Shown here: one piece after another, positions 1-8,071 of the stretch
Numbering within the stretch: position 1 is the first letter of the stretch
Layout of the letters: every line of letters begins with the position of its first letter
Program-made: the position numbers and the translations under genes
The notes under the pieces: model-generated
Seen by the model: the letters and a program-made list of their open reading frames with translations, nothing else
Told to the model about the DNA's origin: nothing
The model's database searches: none
NCBI GenBank assembly: GCA_017861475.1
Contig: JAGFXV010000015.1
Location: forward strand, 1-11,424
Source of the DNA: Bacillota bacterium
GTDB taxonomy: Bacteria; Bacillota; Syntrophomonadia; Syntrophomonadales; Syntrophomonadaceae
Direction: 5' to 3'
Length of the DNA stretch: 11,424 nt

Positions 1-568
1 TCAAACCCAAATGCGATATTTGGGCTCCGGACACCAGCATCATAAAAAAAACCGTGCCAGCTAAAACGAAAGCGGTGCCCAGGTCGGGCTGCAGCATGAT
101 CAGTCCGCAGCCCAAGGCCAGCATAAATACGTATGGTAAAACGCCTTTCGTAAATGATCCAATTTTATTTATATTGGCTTCCATGCTTTTGGCCAGGAAT
201 AGCACCATGGCCAGTTTGGTAAATTCAGACGGCGAAAATCGAACCGGTCCCAGTACAAACCAGCGAGAAGAGCCTTTTACTTCCATTCCCAGCGGGGTTA
301 CAACCAACGCCAGAAATATTAGAGCCAATACCAACATGGGTAAGGCAAAATCACGGAGTCGGTTAAAATTCAGTTTCATTACTACAATCATGGCAACCAG
401 ACCAATGAAAGCCCACATGAGCTGTTTTTTAAAATAGTAATAAGCATCGCCATAGTTTACATTGGCTGTTACTGAACTGGAGCTGAAAACCATGATCAAC
501 CCAATACCGATCAAGGCCAGTGTAGTAATAAACAACACAAAATCCGGCGGTCCCTTTTTTAACCGCAT
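1..568 (-). CDS. ftsW: FtsW/RodA/SpoVE-family peptidoglycan glycosyltransferase, 5' part only
   Basis: Partial gene: the first 189 residues are visible and the rest lies beyond base 1. Members of this SEDS family are polytopic membrane proteins of roughly 370-400 residues that polymerise lipid II into glycan strands together with a class B PBP. FtsW acts at the division septum, and SpoVE in spore cortex synthesis. Visible features are a short basic N-terminus, a first membrane segment at about residues 10-29, further hydrophobic segments at about 50-64, 76-92, 115-127, 143-160 and 165-180, the family signature FSPSEFTKLA (111-120) and QPDLGTA (160-166). The ATG at 568 follows GGAGGTG with a 7-base gap after GGAGG. 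It lies 59 bases after murD, the position occupied by spoVE in Bacillus subtilis, and the N-terminus resembles SpoVE. FtsW and SpoVE cannot be separated from this fragment. The family assignment is secure and the subtype is inferred. Confidence 0.95.
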   Translation of the reverse strand, partial: MRLKKGPPDFVLFITTLALIGIGLIMVFSSSSVTANVNYGDAYYYFKKQLMWAFIGLVAMIVVMKLNFNRLRDFALPMLVLALIFLALVVTPLGMEVKGSSRWFVLGPVRFSPSEFTKLAMVLFLAKSMEANINKIGSFTKGVLPYVFMLALGCGLIMLQPDLGTAFVLAGTVFFMMLVSGAQISHLGL

Positions 569-627
569 AAATTCACCTCCCCGGGTCGTGAACCGGCAGT
601 TTCAACCTTGGTATCACTGCCTTAGAC

Positions 628-2004
628 CTATGGCTGCTGGTTTATGATCGAATGTACCATTTGACAGAATAAATCCCCGCGATGTTCATAACTGGGAAAC
701 ATATCCCAACTGGCGCAGGCCGGTGACAGCAGAACCACGTCGCCGGGCCGGGCCAACTGATGGGCTTTATATACTGCTGCAGGAAAATCCTCTACCTCAT
801 GTATATTCCTGAAGCCGGTTTCCATTACTTCTGATTTGATCATTTCCCTGGCTTCGCCCAGCAATATCAGTTCCCTGACCCGCTGGCTGATTTCCTGCGC
901 CACCTGTCTGTAACTGCCTCCTTTAGGCCGACCGCCGGCTATCAGTATAATCGGACGGTCAAATGCGCCAAGCGCCTTAATGGTTGAATCAGGATTGGTA
1001 CCTTTGGAATCATTTATATATAAAATGTCGTTGTGACAGGCAACTTCCTCCAGACGATGTCTTACTCCGCCAAAAGTACGCAATACATTGGCAATGCTTT
1101 GAAGATCGACTCCATCAGCCCAAGCCATGGCTGCTGCACACAAAATATTTTCCAGATTGTGCTTGCCGCGCAGACGCACTTCACCGACCGGCATCAAATC
1201 AAAACATTCATCCTGCCATTTTATTTGAATCGACTGCCCAGAAACAAAAACGCCTTCCCCCAACTGCTGATCCGTGGAGAAACAAATGATACGGGAAGCA
1301 GCCTCTGCCCCCATTTGTCTTACCAGTTTATCCTCATAATTCAGCACCAAAAAGTCATCTTTCGTCTGCTGTGCAAATACTTTGGCTTTGGCCGCCATAT
1401 ATCCTTCCATGGTTTTATGACGGTCGAGGTGATCAGGTGTTATGTTTAATATCCCTGCTACATGTGGTCTGAAGGTGTTGGTGGTTTCCAGCTGAAAACT
1501 GGAAGCTTCAACTGAAATGTAGCCATCCTGCATTTCCTCTACCTGGGAACAGAGGGCTACACCTATATTACCCCCTGCGGCAGCATGGCGACCTGCTTCA
1601 AGAAGGATCTGCTCCAACAGGGTGGTCGTGGTAGTTTTGCCGTTGGTGCCGGTTACTGCCAGTATTTCCAGCTGTGCAGACTTTATTCTGTAAGCCAGTT
1701 CCAACTCGCTGATCACTTCGACTCCCATCCGGCGGGCGGTTTGAATCGGTTCTATTTCCAACGGTACACCCGGACTTACAACCAGTAAATCAAAGTCGGA
1801 ACTTACCGGTGGATATATACCTGCATAAACGGTCACTCTCATTTCCCGCAGATCCGCAACACAATCCCCCAGTTCCGCTTCCGACTTGGCGTCATAAGCG
1901 GTCAAACGGGCACCTCTTTTATGCAATGATGTAAGTGCGGCCAATCCACTTCGGGCCAACCCTATAACCAAAATCTTTTTGTCAGTAAAATTCAACCCAA
2001 ACAC
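628..2004 (-). CDS. murD: UDP-N-acetylmuramoyl-L-alanine--D-glutamate ligase MurD
   Basis: Cytoplasmic ATP-dependent ligase that adds D-glutamate to UDP-MurNAc-L-Ala, the second peptide-forming step of peptidoglycan precursor synthesis. At 458 residues it has the normal family length. Visible features are the N-terminal Rossmann-type segment (ILVIGLARSG, 11-20), the ATP-binding loop GTNGKT (119-124), a central-domain lysine expected to be carbamylated (K206 in AAKAK), NDSKGTNPDST (331-341) and the C-terminal SPACASWDMF/EHRGDLF block (427-446). The start is GTG at 2004, only 5 bases after the mraY stop. The best Shine-Dalgarno candidate (AGGA, 2008-2011) overlaps that stop and leaves just 3 bases before the GTG, so translation is probably coupled to mraY. 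A TTG three codons downstream (1995) is an alternative that would remove only MFG. Function is secure and the exact start is slightly uncertain. Confidence 0.97.
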   Translation of the reverse strand: MFGLNFTDKKILVIGLARSGLAALTSLHKRGARLTAYDAKSEAELGDCVADLREMRVTVYAGIYPPVSSDFDLLVVSPGVPLEIEPIQTARRMGVEVISELELAYRIKSAQLEILAVTGTNGKTTTTTLLEQILLEAGRHAAAGGNIGVALCSQVEEMQDGYISVEASSFQLETTNTFRPHVAGILNITPDHLDRHKTMEGYMAAKAKVFAQQTKDDFLVLNYEDKLVRQMGAEAASRIICFSTDQQLGEGVFVSGQSIQIKWQDECFDLMPVGEVRLRGKHNLENILCAAAMAWADGVDLQSIANVLRTFGGVRHRLEEVACHNDILYINDSKGTNPDSTIKALGAFDRPIILIAGGRPKGGSYRQVAQEISQRVRELILLGEAREMIKSEVMETGFRNIHEVEDFPAAVYKAHQLARPGDVVLLSPACASWDMFPSYEHRGDLFCQMVHSIINQQP

Positions 2005-2009
2005 ACTTC

Positions 2010-2984
2010 CTATCCGATATTCTTGTAAGCCAATATCCCCAGTAGGGCAAACCCGAGGGAAAGCAACCAGAACATTAAGACCACTTTACGTTCCGGCCAG
2101 CCTTTCAGTTCAAAATGGTGATGCAGCGGAGCCATCCTGAATACCCTGCGCCCGGTTGTTTTAAAAGAAGCAACCTGAATAATATCGCTCAGCGATTCAA
2201 TAACAAATACCCCGCCGATTATCAACAGCGCAATTTCAGAACGGTTAATAGCCGCCAGTGCAGTTACCGCGCCACCTATGGCCATGGAGCCGGTATCTCC
2301 CATAAATACTTTGGCGGGATAATGGTTGAACACCAGAAATCCCAGACAAGCACCAACCAGTGTCGCGCCAAAAATAATCATATTAAAATTTCCCAGCATG
2401 ATCGAAATTACAATATAAGCCAGTGCAACCGGAATCGTTACTCCGGCCGCCAGCCCGTCCAATCCGTCAGTGAGATTTACACCATTGGATGTAGCAATCA
2501 GGACCAGCATAATAAATGGGATATACAAGAGTCCCAGATCTATTGTAGCCTTGGTAAAAGGGATTATCAGGCTGGTTCCACGATCCAGATAAAACAGCAA
2601 CAGCAACCCCATAATGAGTCCCACCAAAGTCTGCAGCAGCAGTTTGTCACGGGCGCGCAGTCCCAAAGAACGTTTCAGGACAACTTTTATGTAATCGTCC
2701 CAAAATCCTATCCCGCCAACAGCCAACATGATAAATACGGCAACCAGCACCTGTTTACTGGCGCCGGCCATGAGGAAGCTGGCTACCATTATCGCGGTGA
2801 CGATTATCACCCCACCCATGGTAGGTGTGCCAGCCTTGCTAAGATGCGTTTGGGGACCGTCATCACGTATGCTCTGTCCAACCTTCAGCCGATGTAAAAA
2901 AGGGATCATAAACGGCCCCATGGCCAGACAAACCAGCAATGCTGCTCCTGCTGCAATCAGTGCATTTATAAAGTAATCATGCAT
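2010..2984 (-). CDS. mraY: Phospho-N-acetylmuramoyl-pentapeptide-transferase MraY
   Basis: Integral membrane enzyme that transfers phospho-MurNAc-pentapeptide from UDP to undecaprenyl phosphate, giving lipid I, the first membrane step of peptidoglycan synthesis. The 324 residues match the shorter Gram-positive form. The protein is almost wholly hydrophobic helices separated by short polar loops. Catalytic-region motifs are DD at 96-97 within FWDDYIK, NLTDGLDGLA (170-179), FMGDTGS (227-233) with the magnesium-binding aspartate D230, and the cytoplasmic histidine motif APLHHHFE (285-292). Also typical is the conserved loop HLSKAGTPTMGG (47-58). The ATG at 2984 is preceded by TTGGAGGAAA, a strong ribosome binding site, within a 23-base gap after murF. 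The stop TAG lies 5 bases before murD. Order murF-mraY-murD is usual in dcw clusters. No anomalies seen. Confidence 0.98.
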   Translation of the reverse strand: MHDYFINALIAAGAALLVCLAMGPFMIPFLHRLKVGQSIRDDGPQTHLSKAGTPTMGGVIIVTAIMVASFLMAGASKQVLVAVFIMLAVGGIGFWDDYIKVVLKRSLGLRARDKLLLQTLVGLIMGLLLLFYLDRGTSLIIPFTKATIDLGLLYIPFIMLVLIATSNGVNLTDGLDGLAAGVTIPVALAYIVISIMLGNFNMIIFGATLVGACLGFLVFNHYPAKVFMGDTGSMAIGGAVTALAAINRSEIALLIIGGVFVIESLSDIIQVASFKTTGRRVFRMAPLHHHFELKGWPERKVVLMFWLLSLGFALLGILAYKNIG

Positions 2985-3007
2985 GTAAAATTTCCTCCAA
3001 GCAGAAT

Positions 3008-4381
3008 CTAACTGAAAAGTTCCTGCGCCAGTTTATCCAGGTGCATACCCCGCGAAGCCTTGACAAGAATTACATCCGCTGTGCTGACATTGGTCTTAAG
3101 CCAGACCAGGGCTTCTTCCCGGCTTTCAAAATGATGGATACAGCTTTCCCGCATGCCTTGCGCAAGGGCACCTTCCCTATAATACTGGGCCAAGGGACCA
3201 ATTGTGACCAGGATGTCTATCTCAACTTCGGCAGCTTTCCGGCCTGCATTTAAATGACCTTCTTTTTCATAACTGCCCAGTTCCAGCATATCCCCAAGAA
3301 TGGCTACTTTTCTTCGGCCCCGGCTCATTTTTTGACAAGCTTCCAGGGCAGCCATAACCGAGACCGGGTTGGCATTGTAACTGTCATCGATCAGTACTCC
3401 GCCACCTGCCAGGTTGGTCATGTTCAGGCGATTTCCGCCAGGCTGAAAGTCTTTTAAAGAAGCTCTGATTTCATCGTTTCTCACACCCAGAAGAAAAGCC
3501 ATACCTGCTGCAGCTGCCAGGTTATAAGCCAGTTGACTGACTGGCAGGGGCAGGTAATAATCTTCCTCACACGCAAATATTTTCAGTCTCACTTGAATGC
3601 CTTTTCCGTCATTAACAAGCGATTTTATTTGAATATCATTACCGTCCATAAAACCAAAATGATATTTTTTACAGGCAAACCGGCTCGCTGCATTGAGGAG
3701 ATATTGGTTGTCTCCGTTAAGTAAAGCGAAACCATCTTTTATGAATTCCAACACTTCGCATTTTGCCAGTGCGATATTTTCCAGGGTCCCCATGGTTTCC
3801 AAATGGACTGGTTCAACATTGGTGATGATAGCATAATCAGGATGTAAAAGCGAGGCAAGATGCCGGATCTCTCCCGGTGCACGCATACCCATTTCCAACA
3901 CCGCTGCCTGATGTTCGGGCTGCAAATTGAAAAGCGTCATGGGCAGTCCGATTTCATTATTGAAATTACCCTGTGTCTTAAGCGTATTATAACGGCCCGT
4001 CAGACAGTCGGCCAATATATCTTTGGTGGTGGTTTTGCCGACACTGCCGGTTATGGCAACCACCGGCAGGGAAAATAGCTGTCGGTAGCAAGCGGCTAAA
4101 TTTTGCAGCGCTGCAAGGGTATCATCCACCAAAATAACAGCGGCCTTGCATTCTGAAGGCAGATCGACATCCCTTCTTGAAACAAGCACCGCTGACGCTC
4201 CAACTTCAATCGCATTCACAAGAAAATCATGGCCGTCAAAGCGTTCGCCCTTCAAAGCCACAAACAATGTCCCCGGGGTAATCTTACGGGAATCTGTGCT
4301 CACCTGTGTGATGCCAGCACAAGTTCCCGATAATAACCGCCCGCTGACTGCCTCGATTATAAAGTCCAACTGCAGGTTCAT
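3008..4381 (-). CDS. murF: UDP-N-acetylmuramoyl-tripeptide--D-alanyl-D-alanine ligase MurF
   Basis: Cytoplasmic ATP-dependent ligase that adds the D-Ala-D-Ala dipeptide to UDP-MurNAc-tripeptide, completing the pentapeptide. At 457 residues it has normal length. Visible features are the N-terminal substrate domain with STDSRK (28-33), the P-loop GSVGKTTTK (112-120), the block QGNFNNEIGLP (137-147), NVEPVHLE (188-195), AKCE (206-209) with the lysine usually carbamylated in Mur ligases, and DDSYNANP (332-339). Two blocks depart from the form I expect. The position of the usual GxHN-like motif reads VSQLAYNLAA (281-290), and the C-terminal KGSRGM-type motif reads KASRGM (441-446). The start overlaps the murE stop by one base (TAATG), so translation is probably coupled. 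Presence of murF between murE and mraY is common in Clostridia and proteobacteria but differs from B. subtilis. Identification is secure. Confidence 0.97.
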   Translation of the reverse strand: MNLQLDFIIEAVSGRLLSGTCAGITQVSTDSRKITPGTLFVALKGERFDGHDFLVNAIEVGASAVLVSRRDVDLPSECKAAVILVDDTLAALQNLAACYRQLFSLPVVAITGSVGKTTTKDILADCLTGRYNTLKTQGNFNNEIGLPMTLFNLQPEHQAAVLEMGMRAPGEIRHLASLLHPDYAIITNVEPVHLETMGTLENIALAKCEVLEFIKDGFALLNGDNQYLLNAASRFACKKYHFGFMDGNDIQIKSLVNDGKGIQVRLKIFACEEDYYLPLPVSQLAYNLAAAAGMAFLLGVRNDEIRASLKDFQPGGNRLNMTNLAGGGVLIDDSYNANPVSVMAALEACQKMSRGRRKVAILGDMLELGSYEKEGHLNAGRKAAEVEIDILVTIGPLAQYYREGALAQGMRESCIHHFESREEALVWLKTNVSTADVILVKASRGMHLDKLAQELFS

Positions 4382-5847
4382 TATTCCGGTAATCCTTTCA
4401 AAATTTCCCGGGCTACCTTGCGGTCATCAAAGTCCAGGACTTTGTCTTTTACCAACTGGTAGGTTTCATGTCCTTTACCGGCGATGATAACCAGATCACC
4501 GGGCCGGGCCAGGCGAATAGCATGCTCAATAGCATCACGGCGATCCACGATTTTGGCATAATGTGAGTTTTCTACCGCATCCAGACCTGGAACAATATCA
4601 TCGATGATCGCTTCGGGCTCTTCACTGCGTGGATTGTCAGAAGTAACAATGCAGAAATCGCTCCATTCAGCAGCAATTTTCCCCATCAGCGGACGTTTGG
4701 TACGATCCCGGTCTCCGCCGCAGCCAAAGACAGTAATCAGACGATTTTTAACGATCTGACGTCCGGTACGCAAAATATTTTCCAGCCCGTCAGGGGTGTG
4801 GGCATAGTCTACTACCACAGTAAAATCCTGCCCGCAATCCACTTGCTCAAATCGTCCTGCTACTCCGGACACTTTTTCCAGAGCAGACTTTATTGTCGCA
4901 GATTCGATTCCCTCATGCAAGGCGAAACAAATTGCGGCCAAAGCATTATATACACTGAACAAACCGATCAGCTTCATATTGATTTTGAATTCTTCAGCAG
5001 AAGTAACTACCTTGAAACTACTGCCTTTCAGATTGGAATCCACTTCAATGGCCCGGACATCCGCTTCCTGATTGACTGCATAGGTATAAGCCGGGGAGGC
5101 AGCTTTCATAAAATCTGTTCCGTAGGGATCGTCTGTGTTGACTGCTGCAAACCAGCCTGTCCCTTCATGTAATTGATGGAAAAGCTTGAGTTTTGATTGT
5201 TTGTAATGTTCCATGTCCTGATGGTAATCAAGATGATCCTGGGTCAAATTAGTAAAAACTGCGGCATCAAAGAGAATCCGATCGACCCGGCCAAGATCAA
5301 GTGCATGGGAGGATACTTCCATAACCACATATTTTGCACCCTCCTGTTTGGCTATTGCCATGAATTCTTCAATATCCAGCGATTCTGGTGTAGTGTGACC
5401 CAGCACTTTTTCCGTATCGTCTATACGCGCATAAAGCGTGCCGATAATTCCAGTTTTATATCCGGCTTCCTCCAGGATAGCCTTGATCAGATGGGTGGTG
5501 GTCGTCTTGCCGTTGGTGCCGGTTACACCGATAACTTTCAGGTCACGTGAGGGTTGGCTGTAAAAGTTTGAACTGATAAGCGGAAGAGCCTGGCGGCAGT
5601 CAGCGGTCAAAAGAAGTGTAATGCCTTCCGGCAGCTCTATCTCCTTCTCGGCAAGAATGACTCTGGCTCCATTGGCTATTGCCTGGGGGGCAAATTGATG
5701 TCCGTCGGTTTTCAAACCGGGAATGCACACGAAGAGAAAGTCTTCGGATGCTTTTCTGGAATCATAGCATAGACCCTGAACATCAACATCATTTGACCCT
5801 TTCACCAGCTTGTAGTCAAGACCCTGTAAAAGTTTATTAAGGTGCAC
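4381..5847 (-). CDS. murE: UDP-N-acetylmuramoyl-L-alanyl-D-glutamate--2,6-diaminopimelate ligase MurE
   Basis: Cytoplasmic ligase adding the third amino acid of the peptidoglycan stem peptide. The motif DNPR (about residues 404-407), within SDNPRSEEP, is the established signature for meso-diaminopimelate rather than lysine, so the wall is predicted to be of mDAP type. Other features are DSRK near residue 30, the P-loop GTNGKTTTT, HTTPES, a central lysine of the carbamylated type in YKQSKLKLF, DYAHTPDGLEN, FGCGGDRD and the C-terminal GKGHET. I place the start at GTG 5847 (488 residues), not at the upstream in-frame TTG 5853. The GGAGG at 5856-5860 lies 8 bases from the GTG but only 2 from the TTG, and the resulting N-terminus M-HLNKLLQ matches the family's usual M-x-L-x-K-L-L beginning. 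It overlaps murF by one base. A gap of about 76 bases and a candidate promoter lie upstream. Confidence 0.97.
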   Translation of the reverse strand: MHLNKLLQGLDYKLVKGSNDVDVQGLCYDSRKASEDFLFVCIPGLKTDGHQFAPQAIANGARVILAEKEIELPEGITLLLTADCRQALPLISSNFYSQPSRDLKVIGVTGTNGKTTTTHLIKAILEEAGYKTGIIGTLYARIDDTEKVLGHTTPESLDIEEFMAIAKQEGAKYVVMEVSSHALDLGRVDRILFDAAVFTNLTQDHLDYHQDMEHYKQSKLKLFHQLHEGTGWFAAVNTDDPYGTDFMKAASPAYTYAVNQEADVRAIEVDSNLKGSSFKVVTSAEEFKINMKLIGLFSVYNALAAICFALHEGIESATIKSALEKVSGVAGRFEQVDCGQDFTVVVDYAHTPDGLENILRTGRQIVKNRLITVFGCGGDRDRTKRPLMGKIAAEWSDFCIVTSDNPRSEEPEAIIDDIVPGLDAVENSHYAKIVDRRDAIEHAIRLARPGDLVIIAGKGHETYQLVKDKVLDFDDRKVAREILKGLPE

Positions 5848-5855
5848 CAGCAATT

Positions 5856-5860
5856 CCTCC
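5856..5860 (-). promoter_or_regulatory. Ribosome binding site that decides the murE start
   Basis: The minus strand reads GGAGG here. The possible in-frame starts are TTG (5853), CTG (5850) and GTG (5847), at spacings of 2, 5 and 8 bases. Only the GTG has a normal Shine-Dalgarno spacing and is a common start codon. Confidence 0.75.
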
Positions 5861-5878
5861 TTCCAATAACCGTTATTT

Positions 5879-5906
5879 ACTATATCACTTTATTCCTATT
5901 GTTCAA
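5879..5906 (-). promoter_or_regulatory. Candidate sigma-A promoter ahead of murE
   Basis: In the gap between the spoVD/ftsI stop (5924) and murE, the minus strand carries TTGAAC (5901-5906), a 16-base spacer and TATAGT (5879-5884). These differ from the consensus TTGACA and TATAAT by two and one bases. The gap is longer than the 5-27 bases seen between most other genes in the cluster, and it lacks a hairpin with a T-run, so it would add transcription to murE and downstream genes rather than end the upstream transcript. This is inferred from sequence match alone. Confidence 0.45.
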
Positions 5907-5923
5907 TGCCCATGAGGGGTAAT

Positions 5924-8044
5924 TTAATTTTTCAGGGGCTGGAATTTCACTTTAATCGTTGAACCGGTGGAAATTACTTTACCGGCCTGCGGCGACTGTT
6001 CATAACTTATACCATATCCTTCGGGTGACAAATGTAACCCCAGGTCGGCAAGAATTTTAGCCACTTCTTTCATTGACTTCCCCTCAAGATCCGGAACAGT
6101 CACTTCAGCTTCAGCATTTTCCCCGGAATAAGGCGAAAGATAAAGAATGATCTGCGAGCCCCGAGGTATTTTTGTCTGGGCTTTAGGGGTCTGTTGCCAG
6201 ACCAGATTGCCTTCGCCTTCAACTTTGGCATTCAATCCCCGGTTAGTAAGGCTGCTCAAAGCATCAGATAATGGCAGATTTACCAGATCAGGAACCAGAA
6301 CGGTATCCGCCGAGCTTTCCTCCGTCCCGGTCTGGTTGGCTTCCCCGCGCAACGGGACATTCAGATAACGCAATGAATCTTTTAAAATCTCCCGAACACC
6401 AGGAGCTGCAACTGTTCCTCCGTAATATGGATAGCCTTGGGGAGCATCCACCACAATCAGACAGACTAAACGCGGATCATCGGCTGGAGCAAGACCAATA
6501 AAAGAAGATACATACTCCCCTTCCATGTAGCCTCCACCGGGTTTTATTTTTTGGGCGGTTCCAGTCTTGCCTCCCACCCGGTAACCTTCGATGTAAGCAT
6601 TTTTACCGGTACCCTGGGTGACCTCACCTTCCAGAATCAAGCATAACTTTTTGGCCATCTCTTCGGAAATAATCCTTTTCACCATCTGCGGCTCATTTTT
6701 CTTGATAACTTTGCCCTCACTGTCAACGGCTTCTTTCAATATATATGGTTTCATTAATTTGCCCCCATTTGCAATCGCTGATACAGCAGTCACAAGCTGA
6801 ATAGGCGTAACCGCATTAGCCTGCCCCATGGCCATGGTAGCCAGATCCAACTGCGTGGCCCGGCTTTTAGGGACCAGTATGCCTTCGGCTTCACCGGGCA
6901 GATCAATGCCAGTCTTGCGTCCGAATCCAAACCCGTATAAATATTGATAGTATTTCTCCAAACCTAATGCCAAACCGACCTGTACAAAGCCTACGTTACA
7001 GGAGTTTTCCACAATCTGCGCAAAAGTTTGATCACCGTGGGCTTTATTGTTGGCCTCACCAATGCTATGCTTGCCTACTTTTACATAGCCGGGACAGAAG
7101 AATCGACTGCTATCATTTACTACCCCTTCTTCCATAGCCATGGCAGAGGTTGTAATTTTCATGGTAGACCCGGGCTCATAAGCGTCATTTATGGCAAAAT
7201 TACGGCGATTTTCAACTGGATATTGATTATAGTTATTGGGATTAAATGTAGGCCGTGATGACATTGCCAGTATGGCGCCCGTAGCGGGATCCATTACGAT
7301 CGCCGCCGCTCGCTTGGCTTTGAATTCTTTAAAGGCTTTGTCAAGTTCACGTTCAGTAATATATTGAATGGTTTCATCCAGCGTCAGGGTCAGATTGGCA
7401 CCATCAACAGGCGCAATGTATTTGTGCATGGCTTCGGGAATATTGGCTCCGGCTGCATCATGCTCGATGATTATGCGACCTTTTTGACCGCCCACCAGTT
7501 TGTTGTAGTAATTATCGATACCTTCCAAACCGGTGTTGTCTGTACCGGAAATACCGAGAATATGACTGGCCAGCGTGCCGCGGGGATAAAAACGCCGGCT
7601 TTCCTCCGTTAATCCGATCCCGGAAAGTTCAAGGTCTCTGATTTTTTTAGCAGCAGTTGGATTAATCTGACGTTTGACCCATTCAAATGAACTTGCGCGG
7701 GTGATCCGTTTATAAAGATCGGCTTCATCCATATCCAGGATTTGAGCCAGTTGCCGGGCGGTCTGCTCAGCTTCCTTGGACTTGTTTACTTCGGCAGGGA
7801 TTGCATAGACAGAATCAGTACTTATGGATATTGCCAATTCACGTCCATTGCGGTCAGTTATGGCCCCTCGTTTGGCTTCAACCGGGACGTCACGCATGCG
7901 ATTCTGAGTGGCTTTGGCAGACAGTTCAGCACCCCTGACAAATTGAACCCAAAATATTCTGGTACCCAGGGCTAAAAACATAACGATAAATAATAAAAAA
8001 AGCGCCAAGATACGCTTTCTTACCAGCAAACCAGTAGTTTGCAT
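5924..8044 (-). CDS. spoVD: SpoVD/FtsI-family class B penicillin-binding protein (D,D-transpeptidase) with two PASTA domains
   Basis: Membrane-anchored transpeptidase that cross-links septal peptidoglycan, partner of FtsW/SpoVE. At 706 residues it is longer than typical SpoVD (about 645) and close to B. subtilis PBP2B. Domains in order: a short cytoplasmic tail with VRKR, an anchor helix at about 11-32, a dimerisation/pedestal domain at about 50-220, a transpeptidase domain at about 245-555, and PASTA repeats at about 582-637 and 647-702. The three active-site motifs are intact: S293-TM-K296 in YEPGSTMK, S348-C-N350, and K493-T-G495 in GGKTGTAQK. NSCNxGFV and GFGFGRKTGIDLPGE are typical of the SpoVD/FtsI group. 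ATG 8044 follows GAGGTGG at 7-base spacing, 27 bases after ftsL. B. subtilis has pbpB and spoVD in tandem, whereas here there is one gene, so it may serve vegetative division, sporulation or both. The symbol is therefore tentative and the family is secure. Confidence 0.95.
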   Translation of the reverse strand: MQTTGLLVRKRILALFLLFIVMFLALGTRIFWVQFVRGAELSAKATQNRMRDVPVEAKRGAITDRNGRELAISISTDSVYAIPAEVNKSKEAEQTARQLAQILDMDEADLYKRITRASSFEWVKRQINPTAAKKIRDLELSGIGLTEESRRFYPRGTLASHILGISGTDNTGLEGIDNYYNKLVGGQKGRIIIEHDAAGANIPEAMHKYIAPVDGANLTLTLDETIQYITERELDKAFKEFKAKRAAAIVMDPATGAILAMSSRPTFNPNNYNQYPVENRRNFAINDAYEPGSTMKITTSAMAMEEGVVNDSSRFFCPGYVKVGKHSIGEANNKAHGDQTFAQIVENSCNVGFVQVGLALGLEKYYQYLYGFGFGRKTGIDLPGEAEGILVPKSRATQLDLATMAMGQANAVTPIQLVTAVSAIANGGKLMKPYILKEAVDSEGKVIKKNEPQMVKRIISEEMAKKLCLILEGEVTQGTGKNAYIEGYRVGGKTGTAQKIKPGGGYMEGEYVSSFIGLAPADDPRLVCLIVVDAPQGYPYYGGTVAAPGVREILKDSLRYLNVPLRGEANQTGTEESSADTVLVPDLVNLPLSDALSSLTNRGLNAKVEGEGNLVWQQTPKAQTKIPRGSQIILYLSPYSGENAEAEVTVPDLEGKSMKEVAKILADLGLHLSPEGYGISYEQSPQAGKVISTGSTIKVKFQPLKN

Positions 8045-8071
8045 ATTCAGTCCACCTCATTTAAGCATATT

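Noticed and set aside
54..437. Plus-strand open frame of 127 codons at the left edge.
   Set aside because: It is antisense to the ftsW/spoVE coding region, which carries clear family motifs, so this frame is a shadow.
2115..2897. Long plus-strand open frame of 260 codons opposite mraY.
   Set aside because: It is antisense to an unmistakable mraY, its translation has a low-complexity composition rich in N, Q, S and H, and it resembles no protein. It is a shadow frame.
6826..6837. Palindromic CCATGGCCATGG within the penicillin-binding protein gene.
   Set aside because: It follows from the codons of the conserved TMAMGQ segment of the transpeptidase domain. No regulatory meaning is needed.
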